A stretch of DNA of 64,000 nucleotides. Source: Litomosoides sigmodontis. Taxonomy: Eukaryota > Nematoda > Chromadorea > Rhabditida > Onchocercidae. The notes below the pieces were generated by a model, which saw only the letters and a program-made list of their open reading frames with translations, was not told the DNA's origin and searched no databases. The stretch covers positions 5,204,001-5,268,000 of the forward strand of contig OY718805.1 in assembly GCA_963070105.1 (NCBI GenBank). The letters run 5' to 3'. Position numbers and translations under genes: made by a program. Positions 25,101-38,500 of the stretch are shown here, piece by piece; the first letter of the stretch is position 1, and every line of letters begins with the position of its first letter.

Positions 25101-28100
25101 ACGATAAAGGATTTCTCAAAATTTGCGAACGGGAAAATTTCCAAAACTGATATTTCGCAGGGAGATGTCCGATGGGAGGAGCAAAGTAGGAAAAAGAAAA
25201 GCGATGAAGGCAAACAGTTCCGTTCCTTTCAACGACAACAGAACAACAGAACAGACGCTGCTTGTTACATTGCCGCAAAGCCATATGTGTTATTTCAACG
25301 CTCTTTAAACAAAACCCTTGGAGTGACCGAAGGAAGAGAGCAGTGAGCAGACGCGTAAGAAACAGGACGATATGTGTTACATGATGTGACCGGAAAGAGA
25401 GGATAAGCTTTGCATAATGGAGAGATTTGCATAGGCTTCCGAGCTCACCAACTAACAGTTTCAATTTCGACCATGCAACAGGTCACAGTAAGAATTTAAT
25501 TCAATTTCGCTTCCTCGAAAATCCTAAATTCAAGTAAACTTGCAGATTGTGTCGAGCTAATAATATTGCAAAACGAATGAATTCAAATGAAAGTAATATG
25601 TGAAGGGAAGGGAACTTGAAATGCTTTGCAAATTTCTATCAACTCTTCCGAATGCTTCTTGCACTCAAAAAGCAAATATCCAACTCTCTTGTTCCTCCGA
25701 TGAGTGTAACCGCAATTTCAAAGATTTATTACATAAGCGTGGCGAACAAATGGCCAAACGGCGAGAAAGTAATGTTTGAGAGGGCGACTCGGTCAACAAT
25801 TGTGACTTTCATGGTAATTTCACAATGAGATCGATGTGAGGGAGAGAGTGAGTGAAGGAAGTGATTGCGAGAAGAGTGTCGCTTAACGCACTATCGAACA
25901 AAGGAAAGGGAAGGAATTAATTGGCGATGATTAATTTATTTGTTGTAGTACAGACAGGGAGAAGTCAGAATGATTAATGACCATTATTTGTGCAACTTCT
26001 GATAGACACCCTTCAGGTCACCTTTCTAGCCCGTAGCCGCACTGGAAATAATGTCATCGTTGAACTAGTTCCGGCTTTCACTTGATAGGACCGCTGTAAT
26101 GAATAATAAATGAATGATTCAGCTCATAATAATCTATCTTACATCTTCTGTTATTAACCTGACCCAATTATGTGCCAAATGCTGTTTCACACCGGCTACA
26201 GAGAGATTGCGGCACGCGGCACTACTGGTCACGTCACTTAAACTAACCTATTCTACTTTAGATTGGTTGCGTGATTTGAGATATCTCGATCACGTGTTCA
26301 GTGCAATGATAAAAATTGAAGAGTCTAATTTCTAGAAATTTCAGTGCAACATTATTTATTTGGTTAATACATTGCATTAAGAGAAGTCGTGGCAGTATGG
26401 ATGATTTTCCGGGTCAATAGAGCACATTTTAAAGTGTCCATTTGTGAAGCGTACGACTGTTGCACCATCACTTCAAAGGAACCTAGCTCGTGATAGTTAT
26501 TATAACGGGATATTACTCGGCGGGATGACGCAGCTTAATTGAGTCCAAGACAAACAAATCAACTCCCTTCATCTTAATTACTCAGGCACTTTTCGTTTTG
26601 TACTGCAAAAGTTAGGAGAGAGCGGCAGTCATCAAATGCATTTGCATATTAGTTAAAAGTACCAAGTCACATACACTGTACATTAAATTTCGAACAAGCG
26701 TTGGCAGAAATAAATAAATAATTGTGAAACATTGATCGAATTAGGAAATGATGTAATTTATTTCAACGCTTCAAAAAATTAAAATAAAAAAACACGTCTA
26801 ATTAAGTGCGGAAATGAAAAGGCGCAACAAAGCTAATTTTTGGCTTATATTCTTCTGGAACAAAACCAATAAGTAATCAATGACTTTTCAAGCCATCCAA
26901 AACAACGATATGTTAGATAATAAGATGGAAAAACACTGGACAGATAGAGGGTAAAGGTTCCAAAAGGAAATAACTTTGCTAAATTATCATGATAAATCGT
27001 ATTCCGATATCATGATTTTTTTCCACAGTTAGTTGCTGCAAATACCAAGTAATAACCTGACGGTTAGAACTAGGAAGCTAACAATTCCCTCTTTGGATAA
27101 ATGTAAAAGACGCCGTTAACTGCAAAAAATGTAATGTTGTGACCCTTGTTGTATAAGTCCGAATTTCACAATGGTCACATCAGTTTCACCTAGCGATAAT
27201 AATAAATGAATTAAATCAGTTGTGCTACTACCACGCACTCTTCCCTTTTCTGAAAGTCACAGGGAATATAAATGTTGCACTAAAAAATGACGAGAATCCA
27301 GTTTGCAAACAATAATTATCAAGTTGATGAAGTAAGTGAGACACTTCTAAGAACAGGAACGACTGAAGTAGGTAAGACCTGCAGCGCTGCATGATCCTAT
27401 CATCTATTGTTACAAATAATAATAACAATAATAATCCATTTTGAAATTGCCCAGACAGAGAGGGACAACAGATTTGAGGAGGATGTAATAATTTGTAACT
27501 GGAATGTTTATTGTGGTCTTTGATTCGTTTCGGTTGGGATCGTGGAAGGTACAAGCTGAGAGTCATCTATGCAAGGTCAGCAACAAGCCCGATCCACCCA
27601 CCAGTAAATAATTATTTCACCATCATAAGAGGGCCATATTAATTGCACCGAATGTGACCCACCTGTGTTCCCTTTTTTGCTCCTCAAATTAATGTCACGA
27701 CAGGAGATAATCACAGCAATTAATTTTAATCATCAAAAACTCTACCTATGCATATTTTTAAATAATATTCAAAGAGACTGGCCGTTCTGCTTCACTTCCA
27801 GTAAAACAAGTCATCTCTACGTAACACTTACTACCGTGAAAACAATAGAGCTTAGCAAGTGAGACGAAGTGAGATTGTTCCGAAACACCTAATATTAATT
27901 CTTTAATTAGCAATACTAGGAATATTCGGAAGATTTTTAATCAATTAGTTTTAAAAATGCATTTTACCAATTTGAATTTTATTTTAAAAATGAGCGAAAA
28001 TGAAGAAAATACAATTTGCACATTTATCCTATTAATTTAAATTCTTTATGGGAAGGGACAGGTAGGATCTGTCAGTTCATTTACTATCCATCAAATTTAA

Positions 28101-31100
28101 ATGTCTCCTTTCAAACCAGTTAATTCCTTGAGGAATTGTCAATTTCAACTATTTATTGCACTCGCAATTCAATTTTTCATTTTGCATCTTCAGACTTGAA
28201 AAATTTTAATATAATGGAATAAATTGTATTTCGCAGTCGCTGAGAAAAGCACAATGTTTGGGGATAGTTTTATAAATATTTCAATGTCCGATTATGCGAA
28301 ATACTGATTAAATATTGTTATAAATTAATTTTAAAAAACTATTCGATTCTGAAAGAGAAAAGTGCAGTTAATTTTTCTTCGACTTGCAACTCCAATCTGA
28401 ACAATTAATGCAACAAACAATTCCAAATGGGAAAAAATATTAATTTAATAAGAAAGCTCGCAAATGCTTAGTGAAGTGGTTCGTTGAAATATGCAGAGTG
28501 TGGATAAGAAGGAATTTTGATTTGAATTTCATAATCGAATTTCAAGTAGTAGAGGGGAGAGGAGCTAAAATGTGTTGAAGACTCATTTCAGTTTCTGAGA
28601 GTGCCAGGAACATCCATCCTTTTCATTCCCGAAGGGTTTCACCACCATGAAGTACTGCTGGCTACTGTACCCTCTTCCTCGGCTCTTCTCAATGTCTTCC
28701 ACCTCCTTTGCCCCTTCCAACCCCTCCACTATTATGATTATTGTTTGGAACTATTTAATCAAAAGGTACGATCACCCACTTCTTAAGTGGTTCTGCATTA
28801 GTTGCTGTAGTGGTAGAAGGAATATAAGGTTTACAAGATACGACTGAGGTAGGAACACTTATTTGTGCCTTTTTGCTCACTTCCTCAGCGATATGAAATT
28901 GGCTAATAGCTCACTTCACTTCCTCAAAATATAAAACTTTTTTTATTTTATATTTTTTTTAACTTTTAAAAAGTCTGTGAGTAAATTTGAATGGATGTGG
29001 ACGTTTTCTTTAATTTTAAGCAATAAAATTTCACTGTTAGACACATCGGTGGACGGATAAAATACTTGAAATTCAAATTCTGCTAAAAGGTTAACTTTGA
29101 ATGCTTTTTTTTTGACGAATTTCTTAACATTTTTTGTTAAAAATGTAATTTTAAGACTTGGATTTTTTATGAAACATTTCGTTTGCGAGCAAAAATATAC
29201 TGGCGACTGTTGGAAAGATTGCTTGAAGCTATCGAATTTCATTAATTACAAACAATGTTGTCACTTCATTGCAGTATAGCGATGAAAATAAGTATCCAGA
29301 TGGCCTTAATTATATGGTTTTTCAGTCCACCTTTTCACCGATCAATTATATTATAATATATTCGCGATGGTGACAGAGTGACAAAAGCGCACAAACACAG
29401 ACGAATGCTACGAGCGCAAATTTTTTAATGAAACTATTGTGGCTGTAGGAGGTAGAGGTGTTACTCCACCGTCCATCTGCAACGATGTTATCGATATGTG
29501 AAAGCAGTAAATTAATTATTACCCTTACCATGAGACCGCTGATAAATGCTCAAAACACCGCGCTACAATGAGCAACTTAAAGCTGTGTCGCTTTGGTTAT
29601 TTCTCCTTCAAACGATGTTTCCCAGTTGAAATGTTTTGAAGAACTGAAAACAAAACATGGCAAGCCAAGCGTAGAAGTTTGACGCTACTTAAAGCTTTAA
29701 CATCGGGGCGAATGTCATCATCCTCTCAGGCAAGCCTTGAATTTTCAAAAACACTTTCTCAAGACGACGGTATTGGTGGCAGAAGAAAAGGAATTAAGTT
29801 AACCGACCGTATAAATTGTACGTGTTAGTGAACATCTTTATCGCAGCTTTTCAAGGAACAATTAAACAGAAATGAATTGTTCACTTCTAGCGCAAGAAGA
29901 AAAGAAAAAGATGCCTTTGTGGATAGAAATGTCAAAGTTTCGAAAAATTCCTCCAAATTTACGACAGCAATGCAAGTAGAGAAAGGTCTGTTAAATGATG
30001 CGTGCGTGCAAAAAGTGAAGAATGGGAGAGGGGCGCATAGCGTGGAAGTATGAAACACTCTTCTTCCACGGAGGAGAAAAAAGCTTTTGTGACTTTTGAA
30101 AAGGAACTTGCTGAGCTACGGAAATTATGCATTTTCTGCGGAGAATGCGAGCGAAGAAGCTGAAGAGTGAGAAAATGCATGCCTCTTTGCTGCTTGAAAG
30201 GAAAATTGAATAAACACAGCAATGACCAATCGCACTAAAGCTGCTTAAAAATTTAAATTAATTCCACTTCCAACATCTTGTGGAACTGACAATGATTAGC
30301 TTCATTAGTTAATGAAACAGCTGAAATTATCAGCAGAAGTTGTACAAAGTTTCACAAATCAAAACCCATTCTTTTTTTTTTTTAAAAAAAAGCTCAGATA
30401 AGAGTGCCTCGGACGAAAACAAACATCATTATGTTGATTAGAGGGGAGATTTGGAAATGTACTTTCTTCAAATATATTCGTTACCTAACCCACTTAAGTA
30501 TTGGTAGGCCTAGCAAAGTGAGCACACTAAGTGAAGAAAATCTATTCCCTGCGATGTCGTCCATCCATTAAATCATTTGTCGAATTCTAATAAATACAGT
30601 GAAAATCTATTAAAATAATGAATTTAATTTGGTCACGTAAAATAAGTAAATATTAGAGATGAAGAAGGTAATAGATAAATGAACAAGTCTTCTACCCGAT
30701 AATATTGATAGTAATGACCATTTGGAAAATTTGTTTGGCACAGCCAAGAATGAAAAGGTTGAACGGAGAGAGTAAGTGGTTGGGTAGACTGATTGATTGA
30801 TTGACAGCAAGCAATCATCATTATAACTGAATTAAGTGGACAAATAGGTATAACCGAAAAGGCAAGCTGAATTGATTTTGAAGGTCGATCAGTGAAAATG
30901 ATGCTAATCGAACTGAGTCGTCGACGACGACACTGTCGTCAGTACATTGCTGCTGCGAAGAGCAGTAAATGATGGGGTCAGTGAAGCAACTCATGCAGGG
31001 ATCTCCCCCTTCACCGATCACTACTGGTCAGCCAAGCACTGGACGAGGCAGAAAGTGCCACTTCGGGAAAACAAACAAAAAATATAAACATTGGCATGCA

Positions 31101-34100
31101 AATGAATAGTGGCAGTGATGAAAAAAGCAATATTTGACGTTTCACTGAGAACGAGGCAGAGGATGAGCATTCAGAGGCTTCGCTTCGGATGAAAGTAATT
31201 GTGGTCTGAGCTTGAAAGAAGTTAAATATTAGCATAACTCCTTTGCATGGGATAATCTCCTTCAGATAGTCCTTATTGATTGCGTAATCGGAGAGGGAAT
31301 GCTAGCAATCCGGTCGGTGTACATTCCTCGAAAAGTACATATGCTAGTATTTTGTGCAATTAATTGGAAATAATGATAATCGGCCAGAAATGACTAATTA
31401 CGTATTTCACTCCGACCTCGTGACTGTCGTAGATATATGAAATGCTGATAGGCCGGGGAGATATGCAAAATGGATTCATAGATGGTATCATAAGCCCTAG
31501 TGGCAAAAACTCTACTTTTCTGTTATTGCACCTAACGACATGTTGCACTTAAATGTCCGGTGAGTTCTAAGCCTCTCTCTCTCTTTCTAAGATAAATACA
31601 CAAAAATTGAAAAATCAATGAAATTTTGATTTATATTACTGTAAATGTCAAGTTTCTCTAAAATCTGAACTAATTTGTTGTTGACTAAAAACTTCAATAA
31701 TCAGTGATGCAGGCGTGATTACAGATCGTTGTTTTAAAACTTTATGTGTAATAAGTCGTTGAATAAACCTAAAAGCATTTGATGCTAATTTAAATATGTT
31801 ATTCTCCTTGCTCTCCCCCTCCTCTCGTTCTCGCGTAACAAAATTATGCTCTTTGTAAGCTTGAATTTAATGAGACTATCTGAATAGCTATTGTAGTCTC
31901 ACCATTTCATTCTATTTGTGGTTCACCTCTTTGTTAATGTGATATCTTGAAACTAAAAATGCTAATTTGATTGTGCGCAGCCTTTTAATTACATGGTTTC
32001 CCCATAGATCCATAAAGAAGAATGGACATCTTGAAATGAATTTTGGTGTAATATGAAATGTTAGTGTCTTCCACTGAAGAGAAGAGGAGAGGGATTTCAC
32101 TAATTCAATTTGTTATCAAACAGTAATGCGACTTCGGCATTTCAGAAACAGAGAATTGTGTGAAGATGAGAATCCTCCGCACGAGGAAGATTCGCTCGAA
32201 CATATCTTCCAAAAAGCAATAGGTTAAAGCCGCAAAATTAGCTGTTAGTGATGTAAATGCCTCTTGCTTCATCTAGCGATAGGCTTATTTCAGAGGAATT
32301 TATATAAGTCAAACGTGTGAAATAGAAGCATTTCGTTTTTTCACGCTTCGGAATATTTTGTGTGATGATGGAATGGTAGAGCGACACTGCTGGAGAAAGG
32401 GAAAATTTCACTGACGCGATCAGCAGCTCGTCAACAAACTTACTTACACTCAGCAGTTGGCGCTGATTGTGCTTCACCTACGGCTACGATAATTAATGGA
32501 GACTGAAGGACCAAAGGAGATTAGCTAAATTGGTGCTAGATGGTCAGTCAGTCGCTTCTCACATGTCTGTCAAACTCTCTCTTCCACTGTATTAATCACT
32601 TCACCTCTCCACACGCTTGTCGACATCCCCCAATAACAATTTCATTTAGCTATCAAACAAACCTCAGACATTTCATTAGCACTTAGGAATAAGGAAGGTC
32701 AACGAATGATGACGACGTCCTCTCCCTCTCTCATCTTTATTGAGATGGAATTTATTTATGAGACACTAAGTCAAATCAATTAGTTGCAAAATTTAAGTAG
32801 TGACACTAATTTGATGGAATTACTGCAATGAGTGATCACGGAACTACTAATATAGAAATCATTTTTCTTCAAATCCCACAGAGTTTGACCGTCGAGTGGC
32901 TGCTTGCAACATATCTATCATTTCAAGTGGAACTGTTCTCAACACTTCTCTTCCCCAAAACAGGTGTTTGAAAACGGACGGAATAATTGTTTCAATGACT
33001 GAAATGAAAATAATATCCATTTTCATGTGGAAGTGGAAAACTTTAAAAGATATCTGCCCTGATCATCCCATCAATTTGTTTGTGAGATGAACTAAAACTA
33101 ACTATGCTTTCATTTATTTTCAGCAAACATCACTTGATGACTTCGGAAGAAGTGGGAAGGACTCAGTCTGGAGAGTTATTTCAAAGGAAACGAAGTGTTG
33201 GAAGAATTTATGAAAAGCACCATCATGCGTAATTAATAATTATTCATGTCGTCCAACCTGGAAACGTTGTGTGCGTGTAGCGTGTGCGTGAGTGTATATT
33301 GTGTTTTACTGACATCAATTATTAACTTTGACAATTGGATTGAAAAGCTTTTAAATCATATAATAGGTGAAGGGTATCGCTAAAACTCGTGAAGAAGGAA
33401 CTGAATGTTATGGCAACGAAAATTGGTAGCGTTCTGTATAATTTCAATTAAACGGAAATGCCAACAGACGCACTACTAAAACATCAATAATAATTCAAAT
33501 AAATTAGCATATTATAAATGTCATCCCACAAACATGCAGATGTGCCCCCGTCGTATTCTTTTCCCCAATGAAATCGAAAACATTCGCTCACAGCAGGACA
33601 TGGCACAGAGTAATCGTACGCCGATCGGCCAAATCGGTAATCGTTTCGGCACTTATTTGACTTCAAAGGACATTATCCATTTTTATTACAAGTAATATTA
33701 CATGAAGACTTCTGTAATTAGTTAGTCCTACGCTTCTTCCTAACCATCCCACCCAAAGGACTCATAAAATTTTCGCTCCTCACAATCCTATAAATGTAAA
33801 GGGAAGGCAAAGGGTAAAACCAACCCTACTGATATGAACTTGTTGATGAGATACGATTATGCACATCAGACTAGGCCATTTAATCTAGGTGAAACTAAAT
33901 TCAACTCTATCTCAGCTTCATTCCTGGTGAAGTTGTGAGTCAGTCACAAAACACCGCAACACTTCCTTCATAAGTTTTGTTGACGAAAACTAAATTCTGA
34001 ATTCAAATATGAAATTTCAGACACAAATGATTGGCTGCACAAGGAAACAATGCAAGCAAATACACATGCTGAACTTCTAACACAAAATTCTTTTTAACAA

Positions 34101-35539
34101 CCCATATTTGTTTGATCTGATGATCAATGATGATATTATCGAAATCTATGGGTGCCATCAGTTCATCCCTATTTCGTTTTGAATGTCTCATAGATCTTTT
34201 GTAATTGGCACATACAATGAATCTTGTAAAATTGGAAACAATTTCAGCCATATCGTCGAAATTTCGAGAAAAATTAAGAGTCTTATTGGATATACACTGA
34301 CGCCAAACAAGTGACAGCTGTTTGTCTATTAGTTCTAGCTCAATTACAAACATTAATGTGTACCAATCGGAATGTCTTATGAATTTTTGTGCAAATGAAT
34401 GTGTTGCATTAGGTAGCCATAACAAGGAGGGGAAGAAACGAGTTATGAGGGAGAAATCTTCCAGCAATTCGAATAGAAAATCTCTCAGAGACACTCCATG
34501 CTATGTGTGGCTATCATTTTCAGAGGAGTACTGGAAAACAAAGAGAAAAAATAGATTATTCCACCGATGAATAGAGTGCACTTGAAGAGTTGACCTGGAT
34601 GAAGTCTCATCTTCGTAACGGAAAGCTTTTTCTTGTCTTCAAGATGGAGAATTCAGTTCAGTTGCACTTGGCTCATGGAAAACTTCAAGTTTCTTATTAC
34701 TAACTAAAGTAGAAAGTATATATTTCTGATACATTCGTCGTTCTGTTTGAAAAAGAATTCTGAAAAGGAAAATACAATTTATTTAGTTAGTGAAAAAGTA
34801 ATTCGAGAGCAGAAGTGTAATGACTTGAGAAAAACGAAGCTTATAGCTAAAACGAGGACAACAATGTATATTCTACCGGTACACCTGAAACCGGTAAAAT
34901 TGTCTCTTCCGGACTGATATATCAGTCTGATAAAAGACTATTTCGATTAACTTTATCTCCATTCTTCGGTTTTCTTAAGTGTGACCAAAGTAAAATAAGA
35001 TAATTGTGCAGAGATATATTCGAGGACCACACACAAGCGATTAGTTTTTTGCCTGTAATGAAACACACACACTTTGTGAAAAGAAGAATATGGAAAAGAA
35101 ATACGAAATATAGTTTAAGACCAAAGACAGTAAATGAGCGCACAAAACATACAAAGTTGAGTGGAAGTACAGAAAAGATGAAATTATTGGCAGCGTGAGA
35201 GTACTGGTAAAATTTCTTGAACGGTTCAACCTTACTGTTAACAGAAATTATGGAAGTATGCAGAATTTCCTCATTAAAAATACTTTAAGTATCAACAATT
35301 ACAACCTCGAATATTATTATTTCTTAAATATACTAAATTGTTACCAACTGTTCTAACAAACCGATTTGACAATTTTTAGCATTTAGTGCAGTTTTGAAGT
35401 GAGTTTAAGAGTTATGAAAAGCTAACCTATGCAAAAACACTATATTTTCTTTAAATATCATTTTTTTCAGTTAAAATTCTCCAGACATACTACGAAAAAT
35501 TCATAAAGTCGACATTTGTGGTGAAAGAAGGAAAAACTT
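22168..35539. other. Gene-poor 13-kb interval
   Basis: No coding region is supported by family similarity on either strand. The sequence is AT-rich with scattered purine-rich and CT-rich stretches and a brief CA run near 23851-23861. Open frames such as 25006-25464 and 34003-34494 (minus) lack an ATG at their 5' end and have no motifs. A weak splice-compatible exon pair at 32882-32963 and 33124-33232 (plus) is discussed as a finding. The interval may contain distal regulatory DNA or fast-evolving genes that I cannot recognise. Confidence 0.5.
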
Positions 35540-35544
35540 TTATT
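35539..35544 (-). terminator. AATAAA poly(A) signal overlapping the ifb-1 stop codon
   Basis: On the minus strand the last codons CAA-TAA are followed directly by AA, so that AATAAA includes the stop codon itself. If it is used, the 3'-UTR would be only about 10-25 bases. No other clear AATAAA was seen close downstream. Confidence 0.4.
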
Positions 35545-38500
35545 GCCCGGTTTGTATTGTCTTCTGCGTATGGGTTGCACGTTCATCACCATCTTTGTTG
35601 ATCAGAGTTGTCACAACGTTAGCACCAATACCCCAAGTATTTTCACCATCGTGTACCAATGATTCCGGTGGATTATGCAAACCTCCTTGATCACGTGCCC
35701 AAATCTAACAAGTAGAAATTTATTAATTGCGGGAACTGATGCCTTTGATAATTCGTTTTTATACATTCTGAATTAAAACGACTAATTTCAAAAAAAAATA
35801 TATGCATATTCGCTTACAAAAACAAAACAAAATTTAGAAAATTATAGAATTAAAAAATGAAATGGCATTTGCTTTCAGTTAAACACACTCTCTAAACATA
35901 TCATACATATACCTTCATTGTACGTCCAGCTTTCAAAACTGTGTTAGGTGGAATGGTATAAACAATTTCTCGGCGATTGTCAAGCTTCCTTCGAAGTTTA
36001 TGTTCACCAAGATTTTCATCCTGAAAACGAATTAAAAAAGCGGTATTTCTCTGAAAATCTAAAAGATTGCGAAATGAAATCAAAGATTTTCCAAGTCCTG
36101 CTTAAAATAATTAATAGTACTTACCTTGCTTCTGTGACTGTTCTCCAGCATAATGAATTTTCCGTTCGGATCACATTCAGCAATGGTAACATTCCCTTTA
36201 GCTGAGCGCTGGAATGTTGTTTTAGTAGAAACTTCACCGCGTACGCTACGTGTAGAATCCGTATCTTCTTGTTGTTGTAGTGAATGTGTCTTCACCACCT
36301 GCTCAACCATTTGCCGAAGTCCAACACTGAAAAAAAATAAAATGAAGCATAAAAAATTTTAACAAATGATTACGTTCATAACTTTTGGAATGCTGATTCT
36401 GAAAAAAATAAAGCCAATTTTGATTAAAAATAGTTTATCATAAAGATCAAAGCATCTATGGACATCTTTTATGAATATAACTTATCATCTTAGCTTCTGA
36501 AGTTCGTGTTCATAAACAAAAAAATTACCGGGATAACAAGAAATTGTCCTGAACATACAACGCTGCATACCTACATTTCTTAGTATTTAGTGAAATATTC
36601 TTAAAAGTTGTGTTGAACCAACTTCAAATCTTAAACACTAAATGCGTGTATAAAAGAAATTTTAAAATTCTCTTTTTTGACCTTTTCTAATTTAACAGAT
36701 GTGGAATGGCACTTACCGGCTCTCTTCACCCTCGAGCATTTTCCGATAAATAGCAATTTCAGCATCCAGCATTTGTTTTGTATCAAGCAGTGCTTGCAAT
36801 TCAGCGACCAATGTTTGGCACTCTTCACGCATACGACGTAGAGTTGCATCGCGGTCATTTAAAGCTGACTCGTATTGTCTTTGATCGTCATTGAGCTACA
36901 AATTCAAACGATCTCAATTGGGATAGAAACAAAACTTCATTTATGCTAAATTTATAAATCATGAAGTAATGATTTAAGGACCAAGCTTTTTAGATATTAA
37001 GTTTTGAACAAGAAAAACCTAGCATTGTGTATTTACAGTTACTTTAACCTTAATAATTAGAGAATTCACTGGTACAACTCGAGAAATTATCACAGCACCT
37101 GGTTATTTAAACTTTGCACTTCTTTTTCGAGTAGAGCATTTTTGGCTTCAAGGTCGCCGAGTTTACTACGAAGATCACCAATGTTATCGCGCATTCGTTT
37201 CACCTCTTCGCGCTGATAATTCGCTTCAATGTTGGCACGATTTGCAGTGCCTTGCACCTCTGACACCTGACATCACCAATAATTGTCAAAAAAAGTGCCT
37301 AATTTAAGATTCCAGCAAAAAATTTCGGGCCTCTCTCCAAACATACATTCAGGGACTACGATGCAGCCTCATAAATGAATGATTAAAAGAAATTCTCACC
37401 TTCAGTTTATACCAGCTTTCCATGTCTTGCTTTCCCTGTTTAGCAATGTAATCATATTCATCCTTGATATCGCGAATAGCTAAAGCCAGCTCGTTCTTAA
37501 AGAATTCACGAGTATCAGCTGGAGCTTGAGCCAACAGAGCTTGAAGTTCTTTAACTTCCTGCTCATGTACACGCCTCAGGAATTCCAATTCTTCCATTAA
37601 CGTCTGCACTTGATTTTGGAAATCAATTCGCCCCAAGGTTTCTTCATCCAGGTCCTATAAGTTTTCTTCCAGTAAACGAATCGTAATTTTGAAAATGCAC
37701 TCAATAATCATAAGAATTAATCATAAGAATTGAAATACTTCGGCCAAGTATTAGGTTCATACTTCATTTCTCCACTTCTACCTTGCATTTTCCTCTAAAT
37801 TATTTATTAAAATTCTTCTTATTAATCATTATTTTTAGAATTGCCAATAAAGGAAAAGAATAGGCTTTCTTTCTTCCTTTCTTGACCATTTTCTTAATGA
37901 CAACTTAAGAAAAGTGTCCTTGGTGCCCTTTTTTCTTGTTTTTTGGTGTTATCAAGTCGTGGCTATTGAAGAAGGACGGGACACGAACAAGCTAGCAAAA
38001 ACCGAATTTCTGAATCCATCTTAGATTGCTTAATGAAGTTTCACTGTAAACACTCACATTACGTGCTTTCTGAAGTTCTTCCCAGATTCGAGCATTATCT
38101 CCGTTTAACCGCTTTTCCTCATCTGTCAACTGACGCCAACGAGCGCGAAGCATTTCCAGTTCACTTTGAGCATCATCAATTGCATGCTGCCATTGGTTAA
38201 TCTTTTCGCGATCATTTTCACGACGATGTTGCACGTCTTCATACCTAAAGCAAAAGTGATATTTAAAATTGGAAAATTAAACCAAAATATATCTGTCCCC
38301 TTATAATCACTTGAGCATCTAAGAATTGCACCAATTTAATGGAAGGTTTGTGGAGATACGACAGTATTTCTAGCCTACTAACAATGTTTTCCTTAATATT
38401 TTCAAAATCGTTAAAAAAAAGAAGGAAGGACATTTTCCGCTTTTTTCCTTTCTTAACTATTTTTTAAAGGTAACTTGAGAGAAGTGTCATCGGTACTCCT

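Noticed and set aside
25006..25464. 152-codon minus-strand open frame
   Set aside because: It starts at TTG with no ATG near the 5' end. Composition is ordinary and no motif was found.
30370..30392. T-run followed by A-run palindrome
   Set aside because: Short homopolymer juxtaposition, with a similar one near 12880; common in AT-rich DNA and not a credible hairpin element.
34003..34494. 163-codon minus-strand open frame
   Set aside because: The frame opens with GTG after a stop and its first ATG is about 47 codons in. There is no recognised domain and no splice context linking it to ifb-1. Chance is likely, though a fast-evolving exon is not excluded.
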